From: DATBMA01 sp036555105
GTDB taxonomy: Bacteria; Actinomycetota; Acidimicrobiia; Spongiisociales; ZC4RG35
NCBI GenBank assembly: GCA_036555105.1
Contig: DATBMA010000082.1
Location: 1 to 12,029 of the forward strand
Direction: 5' to 3'
Length of the DNA stretch: 12,029 nt
Part shown: positions 7,356 through 12,029 of the stretch, in pieces
How the letters are laid out: each line of letters opens with the position of its first letter
Position numbering within the stretch: position 1 is the stretch's first letter
Notes under the pieces: model-generated
What the model was told of the DNA's origin: nothing
Seen by the model: the letters and a program-made list of their open reading frames with translations, nothing else
Databases searched by the model: none
Translations under genes and position numbers: made by a program

Positions 7356-7410
7356 GTCTCACAGTCCACGGTCTCACAGACTCACGGTCTCACAGTCTCA
7401 CGGTGAGACA
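7356..7410. repeat. Octanucleotide tandem repeat, GTCTCACA/GTCTCACG alternating
   Basis: Seven consecutive units of about 8 bp lie between the divergent GT2 fusion and uvrA. In order they are GTCTCACA, GTCCACG (one base short), GTCTCACA, GACTCACG, GTCTCACA, GTCTCACG, then the inverted form GTGAGACA. The alternation gives a second period of 16 bp. It ends four bases before the LexA box. Units this short and this alike suggest slippage or a family of dispersed intergenic repeats; I cannot tell which from one copy. Confidence 0.85.
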
Positions 7411-7413
7411 GCC

Positions 7414-7429
7414 ATGAACATGCGTTCGA
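7414..7429 (+). promoter_or_regulatory. LexA (SOS) box upstream of uvrA
   Basis: TGAACATGCGTTCG at 7415-7428 matches the Gram-positive/actinobacterial LexA site CGAAC-N4-GTTCG at nine of ten fixed positions, and the right half extends to GTTCGA. It is centred 53 bp before the uvrA ATG. A TATCAT at 7446-7451 could be the -10 element, which would put the box over the -35 region, where LexA would block polymerase. uvrA is a classic SOS gene, so the position fits known biology. Confidence 0.75.
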
Positions 7430-7474
7430 ATTCGGGAGCAGGCGGTATCATCGGTCCGACCTACCCGTTGGAGC

Positions 7475-10297
7475 ATGGCGGCCGACTCGATCCTCGTCCG
7501 GGGAGCACGCGAGCACAACCTCAAGAACGTGACGGTGGAACTGCCGCGCGACCGCCTGATCGTCTTCACCGGCCTGTCGGGCTCGGGGAAGTCGAGCCTG
7601 GCCTTCGACACGATCTACGCCGAGGGACAGCGCCGCTACGTGGAGTCGCTCTCGGCCTACGCCCGCCAGTTCCTCGGGCAGATGGACAAGCCGGACGTCG
7701 ACTTCATCGAGGGCCTGTCCCCGGCCATCTCGATCGACCAGAAGACGGCGTCGCGCAATCCCCGTTCGACGGTGGGGACCGTCACCGAGATCCACGATTA
7801 CCTGAGGCTGTTGTACGCCAGGGTGGGCCGGCCTCACTGCCCCAATGACGGGACACCGGTGGCGCGCCAGACCCCTCAGCAGATCGTTGACCGGGTGCTC
7901 GAGCTGCCCGAGGGGACCCGGTTTCAGGTGCTGGCGCCGGTGGTGCGGGGTCGCAAGGGCGAGTACGAGACCTTGCTGGAGGACCTGGCCGGCCAGGGCT
8001 TCGCCCGGGCGAGGGTGGATGGCGACGTTCGTGAACTGACCGAGGAGATCCGCCTCGATCGCTACTACCAGCACACGATCGAGGTCATCGTCGACCGCTT
8101 GGTGCTGAAGCCGGGGATCGAGCCTCGTCTCTCCTCCTCCATGGAGACCGCTCTGAGACTGACGGAGGGGGTGGTCGAGATCGAGATCGTGGACGGGGCA
8201 ACCCTCACCTTCTCCCAGCACCTGGCTTGCCCGGTGTGCGGCCTCTCCTTCGAAGAGCTGCAGCCCCGCAACTTCAGCTTCAACAGCCCCTTCGGTGCCT
8301 GCCAGGAATGCTCGGGCATCGGCACCCGATATCAGGTCGACCCCGAGCTGGTGGTACCTGACCCCGACCTCTCACTGGCAGAAGGAGCCATAGCCCCGTG
8401 GGCCAACTCCACCTCCCAGTACTTCCATCGGCTCCTCGAGGGGGTGGCGGCCGAGCTCGGGTTCGACCTCCGCACACCCTTCAAGCGATTGCCCAAGAAG
8501 GTCAAGGAGGCTGTCCTCAACGGGACCGGTGACCGCCGGATAAAGGTGTCGTACTCGAACCGCTTCGGGAGGAAGCGGGAGTACTCGACCACTTACGAAG
8601 GGGCGCTGCCCTTCCTCAATCGCCGCCACGAGAACGCCGCCTCCGACTCCGCTCGGGAGTACTACCAGGAGTTCATGCGGGAGGTTCCATGCGACGCCTG
8701 CCACGGGTCGCGCCTCAACCCCATCTCACGTGCAGTCACGGTCGGTGATCGCAACATCCATGAGGTCTCCAGCCTCTCGGTGGCGGAGGTTGTCGAGTTC
8801 CTCGATTCCCTTCGGCTTGACGAGCGGCAAGCCCAGATTTCGGAGCGGGTGCTCAAGGAGGTCAGGGCCAGGCTCAACTTCCTGCTGGATGTCGGGCTCG
8901 ACTATCTGACCCTCGCCCGCTCGGCTGCCACCCTGGCGGGAGGGGAGGCCCAGCGCATACGCCTCGCCACCCAGATCGGCTCCGGCCTGGTGGGAGTGCT
9001 GTACATCCTCGATGAGCCTTCGATCGGGCTGCACCAGCGCGACAACCAGAGGCTGATCGAGACCCTCGTCAGGCTGCGGGACCTCGGCAACACCCTGATC
9101 GTGGTGGAACACGACGAAGACACGATCCGCACCGCCGATCACATCGTCGACATCGGGCCGGGGGCGGGAGAGCACGGCGGGTTCATCGTCGCCGAGGGAG
9201 GTGTTGCCGACCTCATGGGCGAGCCGACCTCTGTGACCGGCGACTACCTCGCAGGGAGGCGCTCGATCCCCACGCCAGAAGAGCGACGGCCCAGAGCCGG
9301 GGGGACCATCACCGTTGTTGGGGCGGTGGAGCACAACCTGCAGGACCTCACAGTCGAGTTCCCGCTGGGAGTCCTCACCTGTGTCACCGGGGTGTCGGGC
9401 TCGGGGAAGTCCACCCTCGTCCAGGAGATCCTGTACGAGGGGCTCCATCACGCCATCTACCGGTCAAGGGCGGTGCCGGGTCGTCACAAGCGGTTGCTCG
9501 GAGTCGACCAGATCGACAAGGTCATCAACATCGATCAGGCCCCGATCGGGAGGACCCCCAGGTCCAACCCTGCGACCTACACCGGGGTGTTCGACCACAT
9601 CCGGACCCTCTTCGCCTCCACCCTCGAGGCCCGCGCCCGCGGCTACCTGCCCGGCCGCTTCTCCTTCAACGTGCGCGGCGGCCGCTGTGAGGCCTGCGCA
9701 GGCGACGGCACCATCAGGATCGAGATGCATTTTCTCCCGGACGTGTACGTCCCATGCGAGGAGTGCCACGGGGCGCGTTACAACCGTGACACGCTCGAGA
9801 TCATGTGGAAGGGCCACTCGATCTCGGACGTCCTCGAGATGTCGGTCGAGGAAGCTCTCGAAGTTTTCGCCAATCAGCCCAAGATCGTGCGCGTCCTGCA
9901 GACCTTGTTCGACGTTGGGCTCGGCTACATCCGGTTGGGGCAGGCAGCCACGACCCTCTCGGGGGGAGAGGCCCAGAGGATCAAGCTCGCCTCCGAGCTG
10001 GGGCGGCGGGCGACCGGGCGCACCTTCTACATCCTTGACGAGCCCACCACCGGGCTGCACTTCGAGGACATTCGCAAGCTGCTCCAGGTGCTGCAGCGGC
10101 TGGTGGACAACGGCAACACGGTGCTCGTGATCGAGCACAACCTGGACGTCATCAAGTCGGCCGACTGGCTCATCGATCTCGGGCCCGAGGGGGGCAACGG
10201 CGGCGGTCGGGTGGTGGCAGTGGGCACCCCCGAGGAGGTCGCCGAGGTGGGGGAGAGCTACACCGGCAAGTTCCTGCGGGAGGCCCTCGCCTCATAG
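7475..10297 (+). CDS. uvrA: UvrABC excinuclease subunit A
   Basis: A complete 940-residue UvrA, a typical length, the damage-recognition ATPase of nucleotide excision repair, which dimerises and loads UvrB on DNA. First ATPase half: Walker A GLSGSGKS (33-40), UvrB-binding and insertion regions, zinc module Cys252-x2-Cys255 and Cys276-x2-Cys279, signature LAGGEAQRIRL (near 487), Walker B LDEPSIGL (Asp513). Second half: Walker A GVSGSGKS (639-646), zinc module Cys738/741/761/764, signature LSGGEAQRIKL (near 829), Walker B LDEPTTGL (Asp855). No key residue is missing. The ATG has GGAG only one base upstream, too close for a normal ribosome site, so translation may be weakly SD-dependent. A LexA box at 7414-7429 predicts induction by DNA damage. 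Confidence 0.98.
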   Translation: MAADSILVRGAREHNLKNVTVELPRDRLIVFTGLSGSGKSSLAFDTIYAEGQRRYVESLSAYARQFLGQMDKPDVDFIEGLSPAISIDQKTASRNPRSTVGTVTEIHDYLRLLYARVGRPHCPNDGTPVARQTPQQIVDRVLELPEGTRFQVLAPVVRGRKGEYETLLEDLAGQGFARARVDGDVRELTEEIRLDRYYQHTIEVIVDRLVLKPGIEPRLSSSMETALRLTEGVVEIEIVDGATLTFSQHLACPVCGLSFEELQPRNFSFNSPFGACQECSGIGTRYQVDPELVVPDPDLSLAEGAIAPWANSTSQYFHRLLEGVAAELGFDLRTPFKRLPKKVKEAVLNGTGDRRIKVSYSNRFGRKREYSTTYEGALPFLNRRHENAASDSAREYYQEFMREVPCDACHGSRLNPISRAVTVGDRNIHEVSSLSVAEVVEFLDSLRLDERQAQISERVLKEVRARLNFLLDVGLDYLTLARSAATLAGGEAQRIRLATQIGSGLVGVLYILDEPSIGLHQRDNQRLIETLVRLRDLGNTLIVVEHDEDTIRTADHIVDIGPGAGEHGGFIVAEGGVADLMGEPTSVTGDYLAGRRSIPTPEERRPRAGGTITVVGAVEHNLQDLTVEFPLGVLTCVTGVSGSGKSTLVQEILYEGLHHAIYRSRAVPGRHKRLLGVDQIDKVINIDQAPIGRTPRSNPATYTGVFDHIRTLFASTLEARARGYLPGRFSFNVRGGRCEACAGDGTIRIEMHFLPDVYVPCEECHGARYNRDTLEIMWKGHSISDVLEMSVEEALEVFANQPKIVRVLQTLFDVGLGYIRLGQAATTLSGGEAQRIKLASELGRRATGRTFYILDEPTTGLHFEDIRKLLQVLQRLVDNGNTVLVIEHNLDVIKSADWLIDLGPEGGNGGGRVVAVGTPEEVAEVGESYTGKFLREALAS

Positions 10298-10436
10298 GGG
10301 CGGCCGGTTTTGGACTCCCGGCCCATTGGGGTCCGATCCCTCAGGTGGCACAATGGGCCAGGTCGGCGGCTGCCGCCATCGCACGACTCAAGTCGGCGGT
10401 TGCCCGGCCGATGACCACAACGGAGCTCCCTGGTCC
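10298..10436 (+). promoter_or_regulatory. Spacer with two overlapping hairpins and a direct repeat
   Basis: This 139-bp gap between uvrA and the next gene holds no likely gene. GGCCGG (10302-10307) pairs with CCGGCC (10318-10323), and GGCCCATTG (10320-10328) pairs with CAATGGGCC (10351-10359). The two stems share 10320-10323 and cannot form together. No T-run follows either, so this is not a standard intrinsic terminator. GTCGGCGGCTGCC (10362-10374) recurs with one change at 10392-10404. Confidence 0.4.
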
Positions 10437-11432
10437 ATGACTTCTTCTTTGCCCCGCCGCAACGGCCTCAATCCTTACCCCGAGTTCGAGGGCAGGCACG
10501 CCGTGGTGCTGGGCGGGGCAGGCTTCGTCGGGTCCCACATCTGCACCTGGTTGATCTATTCGGGCGCCCAGGTGACCTGTATCGACAACATGATCACCGG
10601 CGAACCGGGCAACGTCGGCCATCTCTTCGGCCACCAGGGCTTCCGGCTCCTCGACTACGACGTCACCGACTTCCTGCACGTCCCCGGGACCGTCGACTAC
10701 GTCTTCAACTTCGCTTCGCCGGCCTCGCCAGTCGACTACCTGCGATGGCCCATCCACACCCTCAAGGTCGGGGCGTTGGGAACCCACAAGGGCCTTGGCC
10801 TCGCCCTCGCCAAGCAGGCGGTCTTCTTCCTCGCCTCCACCTCGGAGGTGTACGGGGACCCCCAGGTCAACCCGCAGCCAGAAAGCTATTGGGGCAACGT
10901 CAATCCGGTGGGCCCGCGAGGTGTGTACGACGAGGCCAAGCGCTTTGCCGAGGCCCTTACGCTTGCCTACCACCGTCAGCACGATCTCCCGGTACGGATC
11001 GTGCGGATCTTCAACACTTTCGGGCCTGGCATGCGCGCTCATGACGGTCGCGCCATTCCGGCCTTTTTCACCGCCGCACTGCAGAATCGCCCGCTGCCGG
11101 TGCACGGCGATGGATCTCAGACCCGCTCGCTTTGTTACGTGGACGATTTGGTCGACGGAATCCTGCGCCTCACCTTGGCCGACTTCTCGGAGCCGGTCAA
11201 TCTGGGCAACCCCGAGGAGGTCACGATCCTGCAGCTCGCCGAACTGGTGCAGGACGTCGTAGGGAACCACCCCGGGATCGAGTACCTGGCGCGGCCGGTG
11301 GACGATCCGACCGTCCGGCGGCCTGACACCACCAGGGCCTGGGACCTGCTCGGGTGGAAACCACAGGTCTCGCTCCAGGAGGGCCTGCAAAAGACCCTCC
11401 CATGGTTCCGCAAGAAGGTCCTGGGCTACTGA
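10437..11432 (+). CDS. UDP-glucuronate decarboxylase-like NAD-dependent sugar nucleotide enzyme
   Basis: A 331-residue extended short-chain dehydrogenase. The Rossmann motif GGAGFVG (26-32) is followed by IDN (49-51), FNFASPASPVDY (90-101), the catalytic TSE (135-137) and Y164-x3-K168. The stretch STSEVYGDP with NPQPESYWGNVNPVGPR and YDEAKRFAEAL is the signature of UDP-xylose synthases (UXS), which oxidise and decarboxylate UDP-glucuronate to UDP-xylose; most have YDEGKR, so Ala167 is a small departure. A related dTDP- or UDP-sugar 4,6-dehydratase or epimerase is the alternative. ATG 10437 puts the start just before the domain and has GGAG 11 bases upstream; ATG 10353 has AGGTGG but adds a non-family N-terminus. 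The methyltransferase gene starts 13 bases after the stop, suggesting an operon. Confidence 0.88.
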   Translation: MTSSLPRRNGLNPYPEFEGRHAVVLGGAGFVGSHICTWLIYSGAQVTCIDNMITGEPGNVGHLFGHQGFRLLDYDVTDFLHVPGTVDYVFNFASPASPVDYLRWPIHTLKVGALGTHKGLGLALAKQAVFFLASTSEVYGDPQVNPQPESYWGNVNPVGPRGVYDEAKRFAEALTLAYHRQHDLPVRIVRIFNTFGPGMRAHDGRAIPAFFTAALQNRPLPVHGDGSQTRSLCYVDDLVDGILRLTLADFSEPVNLGNPEEVTILQLAELVQDVVGNHPGIEYLARPVDDPTVRRPDTTRAWDLLGWKPQVSLQEGLQKTLPWFRKKVLGY

Positions 11433-11445
11433 ACTCTGCCCCATC

Positions 11446-12029
11446 GTGAGCTGGAACCGGCTGGGCGAATGGTGGCGATCCGAACGCCGGGACCCGACCT
11501 ATGCCGAGGAAGTGGTCCCCATGCTGCTCGATGTGCTCCAGCCGCAACCGGGTGAGCTCTATCTGGATGTCGGGTGCGGGGACGGCTGGATCATGGAGCA
11601 AGTGATGACTGCCGGGTCCGCCACCGTCGGCTGCGACCTCAACCCGGATCTGCTGGCTTCGGCCGCCATCGTCGCGCCAGTCGTGCAGATCGAGTTGCCG
11701 GCACTGGACTGCCTACGGACCGAGAGCCTCGATGGCGCGTATGTCTCCCTCGTCATCGAGCACCTGAGCGATGAGCGGCCGCTGTTCGGAGGGTTGGCGC
11801 GGGCTGTGCGGCCCGGCGGTGTCTTGGCGGTGGTGATCAACCATCCCACCTTCACCGCCGCGGGCTCGACTCCGCTGCTGGACGAGGACGGTGAGGTCAT
11901 GTGGCGGCCGGGAGGCTATTTCGATCGGGGTCACACAGAGGAGCCGGCCGGAGATGGGCTGGTCCGCTTCTACCACCGGACCATGGCTGAGCTCCTGAAC
12001 GCAGCGTCGGAGGCCGGCTGGGACCTGCA
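11446..12029 (+). CDS. Class I SAM-dependent methyltransferase (3' end beyond the window)
   Basis: The first 194 residues of an open frame that reaches the window edge. It has the class I methyltransferase layout: motif I LDVGCGDGW (40-48), an acidic residue at the end of strand two (GCDLNP, Asp64), LDGAYVSLVIEHLSDE in the motif IV region and RAVRPGGVLAVVINHP for motifs V-VI. This is the Methyltransf_11 pattern; the substrate cannot be read from it. GTG 11446 lies 13 bases after the stop of the UXS-like gene and has no clear ribosome site, so it may rely on coupling; an ATG at 11521 is possible but would cut the N-terminus close to motif I. Its place next to a sugar nucleotide enzyme suggests a glycan or lipid substrate. 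Confidence 0.85.
   Translation, partial: MSWNRLGEWWRSERRDPTYAEEVVPMLLDVLQPQPGELYLDVGCGDGWIMEQVMTAGSATVGCDLNPDLLASAAIVAPVVQIELPALDCLRTESLDGAYVSLVIEHLSDERPLFGGLARAVRPGGVLAVVINHPTFTAAGSTPLLDEDGEVMWRPGGYFDRGHTEEPAGDGLVRFYHRTMAELLNAASEAGWDL

Noticed and set aside
7292..7369. GTG start at 7369 for the GT2 fusion
   Set aside because: It would translate part of the tandem repeat, lacks a ribosome site, and adds residues before the normal GT2 beginning.
7356..7410. CRISPR array
   Set aside because: The repeats are 8 bp and directly adjacent with no spacers, and no cas genes are nearby.
7448..8221. 257-codon minus-strand open frame inside uvrA
   Set aside because: It lies wholly opposite the conserved uvrA N-terminal half and its translation shows no domain.
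10341..11444. A 367-codon open frame on the minus strand, antisense to the UXS-like gene
   Set aside because: Its translation has no recognisable domain, while the plus strand encodes a full Rossmann-fold enzyme with catalytic motifs. Long antisense frames are common at high GC.

Overview
The window is 12,029 bases of GC-rich, gene-dense DNA. The wide use of GTG and TTG starts, the four-base start/stop overlaps and a Gram-positive type LexA box in front of uvrA point to an actinobacterium. An Acidimicrobiia-like lineage is a guess from overall feel, not something the sequence proves. I see no insertion sequence, phage gene, tRNA, rRNA or CRISPR array.

Region 1 (1-3015, all on the minus strand) reads, in transcription order: a membrane sensor histidine kinase, a NarL/LuxR-type response regulator whose start overlaps the kinase stop by four bases, then three tandem Flp-type pilin genes, the last cut by the window edge. 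A perfect 13-bp hairpin lies between the second and third pilin. The 158-bp gap before the first pilin holds a perfect palindrome and a tandem heptamer that could be regulator sites.

Region 2 (3079-7291) has a multi-pass membrane protein and coaE (dephospho-CoA kinase) on the plus strand, overlapping by four bases. Convergent to them on the minus strand are a GT2 glycosyltransferase/methyltransferase fusion and a second multi-pass membrane protein. The two membrane proteins are paralogues: both carry GHDGKFF, LDRPxYRAQRxxYP and an ALxRE helix motif. They lie in opposite orientations on either side of coaE. They resemble GT-C type enzymes in layout, but I cannot name a characterised family.

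Region 3 (7292-12029, plus strand) begins with a 183-bp divergent spacer containing an octanucleotide tandem repeat and a LexA (SOS) box. Then come full-length uvrA, a spacer with mutually exclusive hairpins, a UDP-glucuronate decarboxylase-like sugar nucleotide enzyme, and a SAM-dependent methyltransferase that runs off the window.

Taken together, housekeeping genes (coaE, uvrA) are interleaved with genes for surface structures. The GT2-methyltransferase fusion, the two GHDGKFF membrane proteins, the UXS-like enzyme and the terminal methyltransferase could form one pathway: make a nucleotide sugar, load it on a lipid carrier, transfer it outside the membrane and methylate the product. That link is inference from gene content and adjacency.
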